This document shows positions 1 to 7,690 of a DNA stretch of 64,000 bases, piece by piece. The notes under the pieces were generated by a model. That model did no database searches and was not told where the DNA came from. It saw only the letters and a list, made by a program, of their open reading frames with translations. A program made the translations under genes and the position numbers. How positions within the stretch are numbered: position 1 is the stretch's first letter; every line of letters starts with the position of its first letter. Source of the stretch: Amycolatopsis pittospori (GTDB lineage Bacteria > Actinomycetota > Actinomycetes > Mycobacteriales > Pseudonocardiaceae); NCBI RefSeq assembly GCF_013870525.1, contig NZ_JACBXD010000024.1, positions 40,960 through 104,959 of the forward strand, read 5' to 3'.

Positions 1-2
1 CC

Positions 3-137
3 GTCCAGCAGACCTACCTGCGTGACCGCACCGTGAACGAGGTCGCGGCGACGCTGGGGGTTCCGCCGGGTACGGTGAAATCGCGGATCCACCACGCTGT
101 GCGCGCGCTGCGCAGGGCGCTGCAGGAGCGGGGGTGA
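3..137 (+). CDS. RNA polymerase sigma factor, C-terminal fragment (ECF family)
   Basis: Only the last 44 codons are inside the window. They encode a sigma-70 region 4 helix-turn-helix (reading ...TVNEVAATLGVPPGTVKSR), the part that recognises the -35 element. The TGA stop overlaps the GTG start of the following anti-sigma gene by four bases, the usual translationally coupled layout of an ECF sigma factor with its zinc anti-sigma partner. The upstream domains are outside the window, so the ECF subgroup cannot be assigned. Confidence 0.85.
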   Translation, partial: VQQTYLRDRTVNEVAATLGVPPGTVKSRIHHAVRALRRALQERG

Positions 138-883
138 GCGAGATGTCCGGAGCGCCGCACACGGACGTCGCCGCCTACGTACTGGGCGTCCTCGGCGAAG
201 AGGATCACGCCAGGTTCGAGGCGCATCTTCTGGAGTGCCCCGAGTGTCAGGTCGAGCTGGTGGAGATGTACCACCTGCCCGACATCCTGGACATGGTCAA
301 GAAGAGCTGGCCGGACCCGCCCGTGAAGGGGCCGGGACCGCGTGTGCTGCGGATGCTGCTCGCCGACGCGGCCAAGACGGGCCGGCGTCGCAAGGTCATC
401 CGGCTCGCGACGGCCGCCGCCGTCCTCGTGCTCGTCGTCGGCGGACCGCTCACCGTTCTTTCGCTCACCGACCGTGACCCGGTCGTCACGCAGGCCGCGC
501 CGACCACGATCGTCACGTCGGTGCCGTCCACGTCCGTGCCCAAGGAGACCGGTCCGGACGGCGGCGCCGCCCCGTTCGGCTGGTCCGAGGCGGGTAACGC
601 GGTCGCCGCCGAGGTCACGGTCCAGGAGAAGGAGTGGGGCAGCGCGGTCGAACTCGAACTGCGCGGCCTCACCGGTCCGATGACCTGCCAGCTCTTCGCC
701 TACTCCCGCAGCGGAGAGGCCTACGTCGTCAACGGCTGGGGCGTACCCGCCAAGGGTTACGGCGTACCAGGCTCGCCGGACCCGCTCGTCGTCACCGGTA
801 CGACGGCACTCAAGAAGGCCGAGATCGAGCGTTTCGAGGTCCACAAACAGGACGGCACCGTCCTGGCGACCGTGCGCCGATAG
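134..883 (+). CDS. Zinc-finger anti-sigma factor, single-pass membrane protein
   Basis: The 249-residue protein has an H31-x3-C35-x2-C38 motif typical of the ZAS (zf-HC2) anti-sigma domain at its cytoplasmic N-terminus. An Arg/Lys cluster (84-90) precedes one membrane helix at about 91-111. A Pro/Thr/Ser linker follows, then an extracytoplasmic domain of about 100 residues resembling the RskA C-terminal domain. It is expected to hold the upstream ECF sigma factor at the membrane and release it on an envelope signal. GTG at 134 is chosen because it overlaps the sigma stop; ATG at 143 is an alternative. Which genes the sigma controls is not visible here. Confidence 0.85.
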   Translation: MSEMSGAPHTDVAAYVLGVLGEEDHARFEAHLLECPECQVELVEMYHLPDILDMVKKSWPDPPVKGPGPRVLRMLLADAAKTGRRRKVIRLATAAAVLVLVVGGPLTVLSLTDRDPVVTQAAPTTIVTSVPSTSVPKETGPDGGAAPFGWSEAGNAVAAEVTVQEKEWGSAVELELRGLTGPMTCQLFAYSRSGEAYVVNGWGVPAKGYGVPGSPDPLVVTGTTALKKAEIERFEVHKQDGTVLATVRR

Positions 884-1086
884 TTTATAACGGAAAGATA
901 ACGGCCGGATCGCGTTTTGAACCGACTCCCGGCTGGAACCGTATCTCTCAGTAGCCGGATCTGGATCGGCGGGCGAACAGAAGGTTCGCCGCGAATTCGG
1001 TAATCCCGTATTCGACAATGCGTAGCTCATGCCTGGGTAGCACTGTTTCTTTCGTGTGCCCGGAAACGAATGAGGTGAGCAAGTCA

Positions 1087-2514
1087 ATGGCACGAAATCA
1101 AGGGCGCCACCGTATCGCCCGCAGGACCAAGATCGCGACCGCGTTGTTCGGCCTGTCGATCGCGGTCGGTGGAATCGTGGTGTCCACCACGACCGGCGAC
1201 CCCGACAGAGCCTCCGCGGACGAGGTGGACAAGTCGCAGTTCGTGGACATCACCAAGGTTCAGCCGAACGTCGACAAGCCGGAGCCGGGTGAGAACGCGT
1301 CCACGGGCTCGTTCACCGTCGACTGTGGCAAGAACGAGAACGGGCACTTCAATCCCGACAACTTCATCGCGCAGCCGGGCGTCCGCAATGGCGCCCAGCA
1401 TCTGCACGACTACGTCGGAAACCTTTCCACGAACGCGGATTCGAACAACGACAGCCTGCTGGGCGCCGGGACCACCTGCAACAACGGTGACGAATCGACG
1501 TACTTCTGGCCCGTCGTAAGGATCGACACCGAAGAGGAAGGTGAAGAGCAGCAGGGCGAACAGAACCAGGGCAACGAGAACCAGAACCAGCAGCAGAACG
1601 ACCAGCAGAACCAGAACGGCCGGCAGCAGGGAGAGCAGCAGAACCAGCAGCAGGGCGAGCAGAACCAGCAGCAGGGCGGCCGGGACCAGCAGCGTCAGGC
1701 CGACCGCAACTCCGGTGGAGGCGGGCAGCCTCAGGGCGACCGTGATCAGAACCGTGACGGCGACCGGAACCGGCAGCAGGACCAGGGTGACGGCCGGCAG
1801 GGCCAGAACCAGAACGACCAGAACCAGAACCAGAACGACCAGAACCAGAATCAGAACCAGAACGACCAGAACCAGAATCAGAACCAGAACAACGACGATC
1901 AGAACCAGAACGACGACCAGGGTGCCGACCAGGAACAGGCCGAACTGGAGGAACCGAACGCGGAGAACGAACTCGCCGGCAACGACGGCGAGATCCAGCG
2001 GCCCGCGACCGTCGACATCACGTTCAAGGGCAACGCCCAGGAGAAGGTGAAGGAGATGCCGAAGTTCCTCCGGATCCTTTACGGTGACGCGAAGGTCACC
2101 GCGAACGGTCCCGCCAACGCGCGGGAGAGCTGGACCTGCACCGGCTTCGAAGACCGGGTGATCAAGCAGTACCCGATCTGCCCCGAGGGCAGTGATGTCA
2201 AACGGGTGCACACCTTCGCGAGCTGCCTCGACGGCAACAACATCGACAGCGAGAACCACCGGGACCACATCAAGTACCCGAACAAGAACGGCGAGTGCGC
2301 GGACGGCCTGACCGCCGTTCCCGAGCTCACCATCTCGCTGACCTACAAGATTCCCCGGGACATCCAGGTCAACGGACAGTACAAAGTGGACTCGTTCCCC
2401 GAGGAGGATCACAACCCCTTCTCCGATCACGACGATTTCGCGAACGTGATGTCGAACCAGATCATGAACCGCCTCGTCGATTGCATCAACGAGGGGCGCA
2501 AGTGCCGCGAATGA
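1087..2514 (+). CDS. DUF1996 secreted protein with long Gln/Asn-rich insertion
   Basis: The 475-residue protein starts with a basic segment and a hydrophobic stretch (about 16-36), consistent with a signal peptide or membrane anchor. Residues from about 75 to 150 match the start of DUF1996 (Cys at the beginning, H-L-H-D-Y segment). The domain resumes after residue 303 with further Cys and His residues to the end. Between them lies about 150 residues of Gln, Asn, Asp and Gly repeats such as QNQNDQNQNQ. DUF1996 has no established biochemical function; fungal and actinobacterial members are secreted. ATG 1087 is preferred because GAGGTGAG lies upstream; GTG 1075 is also possible. It follows the sigma/anti-sigma pair but with a 200-bp gap, so co-regulation is only a suggestion. 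Confidence 0.8.
   Translation: MARNQGRHRIARRTKIATALFGLSIAVGGIVVSTTTGDPDRASADEVDKSQFVDITKVQPNVDKPEPGENASTGSFTVDCGKNENGHFNPDNFIAQPGVRNGAQHLHDYVGNLSTNADSNNDSLLGAGTTCNNGDESTYFWPVVRIDTEEEGEEQQGEQNQGNENQNQQQNDQQNQNGRQQGEQQNQQQGEQNQQQGGRDQQRQADRNSGGGGQPQGDRDQNRDGDRNRQQDQGDGRQGQNQNDQNQNQNDQNQNQNQNDQNQNQNQNNDDQNQNDDQGADQEQAELEEPNAENELAGNDGEIQRPATVDITFKGNAQEKVKEMPKFLRILYGDAKVTANGPANARESWTCTGFEDRVIKQYPICPEGSDVKRVHTFASCLDGNNIDSENHRDHIKYPNKNGECADGLTAVPELTISLTYKIPRDIQVNGQYKVDSFPEEDHNPFSDHDDFANVMSNQIMNRLVDCINEGRKCRE
1540..1920 (+). repeat. In-frame Gln/Asn codon repeat tract
   Basis: This stretch inside the DUF1996 gene is built from degenerate tandem units close to CAGAACCAGAACGAC, most regular at about 1800-1890. 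Nearly every codon is CAG, AAC, GAC, GGC or GAG. The unit length keeps the frame, so copy number can change without breaking the gene. Confidence 0.85.
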
Positions 2515-2949
2515 ATCGCTGAGCATTTTCGGTCGGTGAGGAGACTTTCCCTCGGCGGGACGTCCCTGTGTCCATAGTGTACTTGTGGAGACGGCGATGT
2601 CGTTGTGCGCCAAGGGAAAGTCTCCTTCTGTTTTGCTGGGAGTGATCCGAGTCACTCGAATTCGATCCGGCGAACAGGTGACAAAATGGGCCGATCGGGT
2701 TTATCGTTTAACTCAGAACAACGAACGAAGTTCACAACTCCACCGCGGATTCCCCGAAACTTTTCGGGTCGTAGTCGTCCTCGGCTCTCTCCGACGGCCG
2801 GGGCAGTTCAACGGAAGTGAGAACCGGCGAACAGGAAGGAAGATACTCCGGCCCGGCGGGTCCCCCCTACACCTCACCCACCCGCCGGGCCGGCCCTCAT
2901 CCGCAAGACCGATCGACACAACTGAAGATCACTCCGCAAGCATTCACCC
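2515..2949. other. Intergenic region, no convincing protein gene
   Basis: Short open frames exist here (for example 2605-2820 on the plus strand), but none has a recognisable domain, ribosome site or actinobacterial third-position GC pattern. The region is less GC-rich around 2600-2770 than its neighbours. Its 3' half contains a perfect 12-bp inverted repeat (2850-2861 with 2880-2891) whose loop begins with six C residues. It leads into the strong terminator at 2951. Confidence 0.5.
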
Positions 2950-2994
2950 GCCCTGCCGGCGGCCTCCCGAGGGAGGCTCGCCGGCAGGGTTTTT
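2845..2994 (+). ncRNA. Possible small RNA with C-rich hairpin loop and intrinsic terminator
   Basis: A 12-bp perfect stem (GGCCCGGCGGGT pairing with ACCCGCCGGGCC) encloses an 18-nt loop starting CCCCCC. About 60 nt later comes a GC-rich terminator ending in five T residues. No protein gene lies immediately upstream on this strand, so the terminator probably ends an RNA that starts in this gap. Actinobacterial 6C RNAs have C-rich hairpin loops, but they normally have two such loops and only one is seen here. The 5' end is not defined, and an undetected short coding RNA remains possible. Confidence 0.35.
2951..2994 (+). terminator. Rho-independent terminator
   Basis: A 10-bp outer stem (CCCTGCCGGC with GCCGGCAGGG at 2980-2989) and a 7-bp inner stem (GCCTCCC with GGGAGGC) are followed directly by TTTTT. 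It is the only classical hairpin-plus-T terminator found in the window. The T run places its direction on the plus strand. Confidence 0.85.
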
Positions 2995-3009
2995 CGGTAG
3001 GTTGGCGCC

Positions 3010-3567
3010 ATGGGCGAGCAAAAGGACCGCATGCTGCGCGGTGAGCTGTACCGGGACAACGACCCCGAGCTGGTCGCGGACCGCAAGCGCGCGCAGGGTC
3101 TCGTCGACAGGTTCAACGTCACGGGCGCCGAGGAGACCGGTGAGCGGGACGCGATCCTGCGCGAACTGCTGGGAAAACTCGGTGAGGGTTCGTGGATCAT
3201 GCCGCGGTTCCAATGCGACTACGGCTACCTGATCGAGATCGGCGCCAACAGCTTCCTCAACTACGACGCCATCCTGCTCGACTGCGCCCCGATCAAGATC
3301 GGATCGGACTGCTCGATCGGCCCGCGCTGCCAGTTGCTGACCGCGCTGCATCCCATGGAGGACCACGAACTGCGGCGGCAGCGGTGGGAATCGGCCGCGC
3401 CGATCACGATCGGGAACAACGTGTGGTTCGGCGGCGGCGTCATCGTCTGCGCCGGGGTCACCGTCGGGGACGACACCGTGGTGGGCGCGGGCAGCGTCGT
3501 CACGAGGGACCTGCCGTCGAAGGTGTTCGCCGCGGGTAACCCGGCCCGCGTCATCCGGGAGCTCTGA
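3010..3567 (+). CDS. Maltose/galactoside O-acetyltransferase family (Maa/NodL type)
   Basis: At 185 residues it has the normal family length. An N-terminal helical segment of the maltose acetyltransferase type begins MLRGELY. A left-handed beta-helix of hexapeptide repeats follows from about residue 70 to the end (IGSDCSIG, ITIGNNVWFGGG, VTVGDDTVVGAGSVV). H114 in the ALHP segment corresponds to the catalytic histidine of the family. It would transfer acetyl from acetyl-CoA to a sugar hydroxyl; the natural acceptor cannot be told from sequence. It converges with the Lrp gene, with three bases between the stops. Confidence 0.85.
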   Translation: MGEQKDRMLRGELYRDNDPELVADRKRAQGLVDRFNVTGAEETGERDAILRELLGKLGEGSWIMPRFQCDYGYLIEIGANSFLNYDAILLDCAPIKIGSDCSIGPRCQLLTALHPMEDHELRRQRWESAAPITIGNNVWFGGGVIVCAGVTVGDDTVVGAGSVVTRDLPSKVFAAGNPARVIREL

Positions 3568-3570
3568 GGC

Positions 3571-4038
3571 TCATCCGTCCACCGGCGTGATCCTGGTGCG
3601 CCGGATGTGCTCGAAGACCATGGAGGTCCGCACGTCGGCCACCTCCGGGCGTTCGGTCAGCTTGTCGATCACGAAGGCGTAGAGGCTCTCGTTGTCGGGG
3701 ACGGCCACGTGCAGGATGAAATCCTCGGTGCCGGTGGTCACGTAGAGGCCGACGATGTCGGGCAGCGCGTTGACGAAGTTCCGGAAGTTTTCGATGTTCC
3801 TCCGCGACGGCGGGCGGACCCGGATCGCGATGAGCGCCTGGACCCCGCGACCGATCGACGGCAGATCGACGTCCAGCAACGCGCCGCGGATCACGCCGCG
3901 CTCGCGCAGGCCGCGGGTGCGGTCGAGCGCGGTGGTCGGCGAGACGCCCACCGCGGCGGCCACTTCGCGGTTCGTCTTCCGTGCGTCCGTCTGCAATTGC
4001 GCCAGGATCGCCTGATCAAGTTCGTCCAGATGCGCCAT
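3571..4038 (-). CDS. Lrp/AsnC family transcriptional regulator
   Basis: The 155-residue protein has an N-terminal winged helix-turn-helix (LDELDQAILAQLQTDARKTN...AAAVGVSPTT) and a C-terminal RAM/AsnC ligand-binding domain (about 70-150). These proteins form octamers or dimers that sense small ligands, often amino acids, and commonly control their own gene and a divergent neighbour. The neighbour here is the DUF2000 gene, 103 bp away, and palindromes lie in the gap. The ligand is unknown. Confidence 0.9.
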   Translation of the reverse strand: MAHLDELDQAILAQLQTDARKTNREVAAAVGVSPTTALDRTRGLRERGVIRGALLDVDLPSIGRGVQALIAIRVRPPSRRNIENFRNFVNALPDIVGLYVTTGTEDFILHVAVPDNESLYAFVIDKLTERPEVADVRTSMVFEHIRRTRITPVDG

Positions 4039-4058
4039 ATCGAGCCCCTTGCCGAATT

Positions 4059-4096
4059 AAGTACGAATACAATGGACTCTACGTGTACACGTACTT
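4059..4096. promoter_or_regulatory. Candidate Lrp operator between divergent genes
   Basis: A perfect 14-bp palindrome, TACGTGTACACGTA, lies at 4080-4093. It sits within a wider inverted pair, AAGTAC at 4059-4064 and GTACTT at 4091-4096. The site lies in the only gap between the divergent Lrp and DUF2000 genes, where such regulators usually bind. Binding is inferred, not shown. Confidence 0.5.
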
Positions 4097-4141
4097 AGCT
4101 TGGAGCTGTTCGTCCGTTGATGTGAGCAGGAGATCAGCTGA

Positions 4142-4618
4142 ATGTCCGAGTACGATACGGCCGTCGGGTTCGCCCCCGAGGAGATCGACTTCACCGCGTC
4201 CACCCGATCGGCCAGGCTGAAGTGGGTCATCGTGGTCAACAGTGAGCTGCCGCCCGGGCGCGCGGTGAACGCGGCCGTCTGCACGGCCGTCGCCACCACG
4301 GCGGCCGTGACCGGACTCCTGGGAGAGGAGGCCGTCGACGCCGACGGCGAGCACCACACCGGCCTGCCGTGGACCGGATGTTCGATCCTGTCGGCCGACG
4401 CCGCGCGGCTGCGGGTCATCCGGGCCAAGGCCGCGGCCTCGCCGGGATGTCACGTCGCCGACATGCCGGAGGTCGCCCAGCGGATCCGGGTCTACGCCGA
4501 TTTCCTCGCGACGATGAAGGAGATCCCGGCCGAGGACATGGACTACCTCGCGATCGGCCTCGTCGGACCACGCAACCGGATCGACAAGCTGGTCGGGAAG
4601 CTGCCACTGATGTCGTGA
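4142..4618 (+). CDS. DUF2000 domain protein
   Basis: The 158-residue protein matches the DUF2000 family over most of its length: the opening WVIVVNSELPPGRAVNA, the middle TGLPWTGCSIL segment and the closing YLAIGLVGPRN. The fold is related to peptidyl-tRNA hydrolase 2, but no activity is established. The divergent position beside an Lrp regulator suggests it is the regulator's target. ATG 4142 follows GGAG at 4129. Confidence 0.8.
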   Translation: MSEYDTAVGFAPEEIDFTASTRSARLKWVIVVNSELPPGRAVNAAVCTAVATTAAVTGLLGEEAVDADGEHHTGLPWTGCSILSADAARLRVIRAKAAASPGCHVADMPEVAQRIRVYADFLATMKEIPAEDMDYLAIGLVGPRNRIDKLVGKLPLMS

Positions 4619-4627
4619 GTGCCGCGC

Positions 4628-4690
4628 GTGTGTCGTCCGTCCAAGCACGCGTGACGTCCGCCGGATCACACGTGCCGTCCCCTCAGTCAC
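4628..4690. repeat. Family E: three tandem 21-bp units
   Basis: Three consecutive 21-bp units (4628-4648, 4649-4669, 4670-4690) share the pattern GCGTGACGTCC followed by a variable part and ending in TCAC. They begin ten bases after the DUF2000 stop. The same unit recurs at 43236-43400. Confidence 0.8.
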
Positions 4691-4713
4691 GCGAACCGGC
4701 AGATCGGCCCAGG

Positions 4714-5106
4714 TGGTCGTGAGTGGTAAGGCGGTTATCAAGGGTTAAGGCAAGGTGGCGTGGTTGGTGCCGCTCGTCGCGTTGGGCCGCGTGGTGGGTG
4801 TTGCGAAAGCCACGTTCGCAACCTTCAACGTTGCGAACGTGGCTTTCGCAACACCCGGGGTGGGCGGTGCAGGAGGTCCTGAGTGGTGAGTCGCGGAGAA
4901 CGAAACTTGCCACTCACGACCGCTGCCGGCCCGTTCGCCGGGGTGACTGTGGGCGCGGAGGCGTGACTCGCGTGGTCGGTGACGGCACCCGGGTGTGCGA
5001 TGTCTGGGCACGCGAGTGCGGTGTCGCGTCACGCGGGACGGCGCTTCGCCCGGGTCACGACACGTTTGCCTTACCCCTCACTGGAACGACCCGGATCACT
5101 CACGAC
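4714..5106. repeat. Composite nested palindrome (families B, D and F), copy 1
   Basis: The gap between the convergent DUF2000 and hydrolase genes holds nested inverted repeats. Outer arms begin GGTCGTGAGTGG (4714) and end ...CACTCACGAC (5106), each carrying a copy of GGGTAAGGCAA or its complement. Inside is the family B core at 4800-4852: two perfect 23-bp arms around the spacer CTTCAAC. Each B arm is itself flanked by GTTGCGAA and TTCGCAAC, so one long hairpin or two short ones can form. A further hairpin with ACTCGCGTG and CACGCGAGT lies at about 4965-5016. The right outer arm overlaps the hydrolase stop codon. Confidence 0.8.
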
Positions 5107-5903
5107 TCGAGGAGGCCTCGCAGCGCTTCCGTGAACTGCGCCGGATTCCGCTGCGGCGCCAGGTGCGCGCCGGGTACCTCGGTGAACGGCAGTCCCAGTT
5201 CCAGCGCGAGGACCTTCGCGGGGTGGTAGTGGTAGTGCCCGCGGCTGCCGACGCCCGCGACCGGGTGGATCTCGGTCCGGGCCTTCCGCAGCGCCCGCAG
5301 GTCGGGGAGATAGTCGAGGATCTCGGACAGTTCGCGGCCGAACAGCCGTTTCCAGTCCTCCTCGTTCGGCAGCCGGATCGCGCGCAGTTCGGGGAGCGCG
5401 GCGCCGGCGATGCCGTCGGTGAACCGTTTGAACGCGCCCATCAGGTCGCCCGCCTGCGCGAGCCGGACCTGGGCGTTGGCCTCGTCGAGCCAGCCGAGCG
5501 CGTCGGGGAGCAGCTGGACGGCGGGGGGTTCGTGGGCGACCAGTACGGTCGCCGCGTCCGGGTAGCGGGCGACGAGGTCGAGGCCGATGAGTGCGCCGGC
5601 GCTGGTCCCGAACACGCTCGCGGGCTCGCCGCCGACATGCTGCAGGACGGCGTACGCGTCGTCGGCCTGCTTCGGCACACTGACCGGTCCGGTGCTGGTG
5701 TCCGTGCTGCGGAAGTGACCACGCCGGTCGTAGGTGACGACGGTGTGGTCCTCGGCGAGCAGCTTCGTCATCGCCCGGAAGGTGTCCGCCGAGCCCAGGC
5801 CACCGGCGATCAGGAGCAGAAGCGGCCCTTCGCCGGTGCTGCGGACGTACAGTTCACCGTCCTCGACCGGACAACGACTCTCCGAGATCATGGCCGAAGT
5901 CAA
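5100..5903 (-). CDS. Alpha/beta-fold hydrolase
   Basis: The 267-residue protein has the oxyanion segment LLIAGGLGSADTF, the nucleophile elbow GTSAG (Ser near residue 100) and a C-terminal catalytic His in VPGAHLAP. This places it with the serine alpha/beta hydrolases; the substrate is unknown. It lies 18 bp downstream of ipdC on the same strand and may be read through from the ring-degradation operon. No homologue of it is part of the classical Ipd set. Confidence 0.75.
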   Translation of the reverse strand: MTSAMISESRCPVEDGELYVRSTGEGPLLLLIAGGLGSADTFRAMTKLLAEDHTVVTYDRRGHFRSTDTSTGPVSVPKQADDAYAVLQHVGGEPASVFGTSAGALIGLDLVARYPDAATVLVAHEPPAVQLLPDALGWLDEANAQVRLAQAGDLMGAFKRFTDGIAGAALPELRAIRLPNEEDWKRLFGRELSEILDYLPDLRALRKARTEIHPVAGVGSRGHYHYHPAKVLALELGLPFTEVPGAHLAPQRNPAQFTEALRGLLES

Positions 5904-5921
5904 GCACAGCGCGCTCGCCCT

Positions 5922-6968
5922 TCACTCGCGACCCAGCCGCTGCAGGATGCCGGTGGCGTCGGCCACCATCGTCTCGATCAGCTCGGCGACCGCGGGCAGG
6001 TCGTCCAGCAGGCCGACGACCTGCCCGGACGCCAGCACCCCGGCGCCGGTGTCGCCCTCGACCAGGCCGGCACGCAGCAGCATGGGCGTGTTCGCGGCCA
6101 TCAAGACCTGTGACCACGTCCGGTCGCCGCCGCGTTTCATCCGCAGGCCTTCGGTGGCCAGTGAGCGCCACGAGAGCCCGGTGAGCTTGCGGAACTTCGC
6201 CGCGTTGCGGGCGGCCCGGGCCAGCCCGCTCACCGGACCGGCGGACTCCAGCCCGTCCACCAGCTCCGTCCGGAGGACGCGATGCGGCATGCCGTCCACC
6301 TTCCGGGTGACGACGGTGCCGTTGAGGTCGCGGGCGAGGTACGCCTGCTTGATCTCGTCGGGGACGGTGCTTTCCCTCGTCAGGAGGAATCGCGTGCCCA
6401 TCGCGACCCCGGCGGCCCCGTAGGCGAGCGCGGCGGCCAGTCCGCGGCCGTCGAAGAAGCCGCCCGCCGCGACCACCGGGATGTCGACGGCGTCCAGGAC
6501 CGAGGGCAGCAACAGCGTCGTCGCGACGCCTCCGGTGTGTCCGCCGCCTTCGCCGCCCTGCACGATGACCGCGTCGGCGCCCCAGCCCGCGACCTTCTCC
6601 GCGTGCCGGGCGGCGCCGACCGACGGGACGACGAGCACCCCGTTGTCCTTCAGTCGCGCGATCATGTCCTTCTTCGGCGCCAGCGCGAAGGAAGCGACCC
6701 GGACCTCTTCGGTGATGAGCAGTTCGACCCGGCGCGAGGCGTCGTCGGCGTCCGCGCGGAGGTTGACGCCGAACGGTTCCGACGTGCGGCTCTTGACCTC
6801 CTTGATCGCGGCGGCCAGCTCGTCGTAGGTCATCGTGGCGGAGGCGAGGATGCCGAGCCCGCCCGCTTCGGCCGTCGCCGACACCAGTCGCGGTCCGGCG
6901 ACCCAGCCCATCCCGGTCTGCACGACCGGATGCCGGATCCCGGCGAGTTCGGTCAGCGCGGTCTTCAC
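5922..6968 (-). CDS. ipdC: IpdC, flavin-dependent COCHEA-CoA reductase-like protein
   Basis: The 348-residue protein belongs to the nitronate monooxygenase/2-oxoacid oxidoreductase TIM-barrel family, with FMN-binding segments GGEGGGHTGG and VVAAGGFFDGRGLAAALAYGA. In Mycobacterium the gene directly after ipdA-ipdB (Rv3553) encodes IpdC, which acts in degradation of the last two steroid rings, and the gene order here is the same. The GTG start at 6968 overlaps the ipdB stop by four bases. The name rests on family and synteny. Confidence 0.85.
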   Translation of the reverse strand: MKTALTELAGIRHPVVQTGMGWVAGPRLVSATAEAGGLGILASATMTYDELAAAIKEVKSRTSEPFGVNLRADADDASRRVELLITEEVRVASFALAPKKDMIARLKDNGVLVVPSVGAARHAEKVAGWGADAVIVQGGEGGGHTGGVATTLLLPSVLDAVDIPVVAAGGFFDGRGLAAALAYGAAGVAMGTRFLLTRESTVPDEIKQAYLARDLNGTVVTRKVDGMPHRVLRTELVDGLESAGPVSGLARAARNAAKFRKLTGLSWRSLATEGLRMKRGGDRTWSQVLMAANTPMLLRAGLVEGDTGAGVLASGQVVGLLDDLPAVAELIETMVADATGILQRLGRE

Positions 6969-7690
6969 GACGGGACTTCCTTGTCCCGCAACGACTTCGG
7001 ATCGAGACCGGTCCGGATCAGCAGCAGTTCGGACTCGGTCGGCAGCCGGGACTCCGCGACGTCGCCGGTGATCAGCGGGAACGACGTCGCATCGAGTACC
7101 TCGTCCACGGAAACCCCCGGATGCACGGAAATCAGCCGTGGAGCGTGGTCCTCGCCGCCGAAGTCCAGGACGCCGAGGTTGGTGACGACGCGATGGACGT
7201 CGTGGTGCCGCAACCCCGCTTCGCGCGCCCTGGCGTACCCGACGCCGGACACGACGTCGACCTGCTCGACGAAGACCCGCTTGCCGTGCCGGGGAACCCA
7301 GTAGCTCGTGCGGTGGTTGGCCGTGTTGCCGGGGCCGCCGCGCAACCCGAGTAGTTGTTTCTTCGGCCGGGAATGCTCGCCGATCGCCGAAATGTTCTGG
7401 TTGCCCTCACGGTCGATCTGGTTGGCGCCCATCACGACGTGCCGTTTTCCGCGTGGCACCACGGTGTCGAGCACCTTGCGGAACGGCTGCCAGCCTTCGA
7501 CGACGGCGTCGGGGGTCATCAGGTAGGCCTCGCCGTCGGACAGCAGGATGTCCGGTTCGAAGGTCAGCCGGGCGAGCCGGGCGCCCAGCGACGGGATGAA
7601 ACCCATGGGGCTCACCACGATCTCACCGTCGCCGCGGAACAGTTCGGCGCAGGCCACGACGGCGATTTCGGCACGTGTGACGTCACTCAT
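6965..7690 (-). CDS. ipdB: IpdB, CoA-transferase-like beta subunit of the steroid ring hydrolase
   Basis: The 241-residue protein is a family I CoA-transferase-like beta subunit. With IpdA it forms the ring-opening hydrolase of cholesterol catabolism, which cleaves COCHEA-CoA in M. tuberculosis and Rhodococcus. Conserved stretches include VVSPMGFIPSLGARLA and GANQIDREGNQNIS. ATG 7690 overlaps the ipdA stop (ATGA), so the subunits are translationally coupled. Confidence 0.9.
   Translation of the reverse strand: MSDVTRAEIAVVACAELFRGDGEIVVSPMGFIPSLGARLARLTFEPDILLSDGEAYLMTPDAVVEGWQPFRKVLDTVVPRGKRHVVMGANQIDREGNQNISAIGEHSRPKKQLLGLRGGPGNTANHRTSYWVPRHGKRVFVEQVDVVSGVGYARAREAGLRHHDVHRVVTNLGVLDFGGEDHAPRLISVHPGVSVDEVLDATSFPLITGDVAESRLPTESELLLIRTGLDPKSLRDKEVPS

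Noticed and set aside
1084..2655. Long open frame on the minus strand opposite the DUF1996 gene (Leu/Val-rich)
   Set aside because: It is a mirror of the CAG/AAC repeat codons; it has no domain, start signal or plausible composition.
2605..2820. Small plus-strand frame of 71 codons in the gap before the acetyltransferase
   Set aside because: No ribosome site of usual form, no recognisable motif and no codon bias; the hairpin and terminator nearby favour an RNA.
4723..5229. Open frame across the composite palindrome region
   Set aside because: It runs through inverted repeats and into the hydrolase on the other strand; its amino acids reflect the repeats.
5922..6968. Plain nitronate monooxygenase for nitroalkane detoxification
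   Set aside because: The family fits, but four-base coupling to ipdB and the mycobacterial gene order argue for IpdC.
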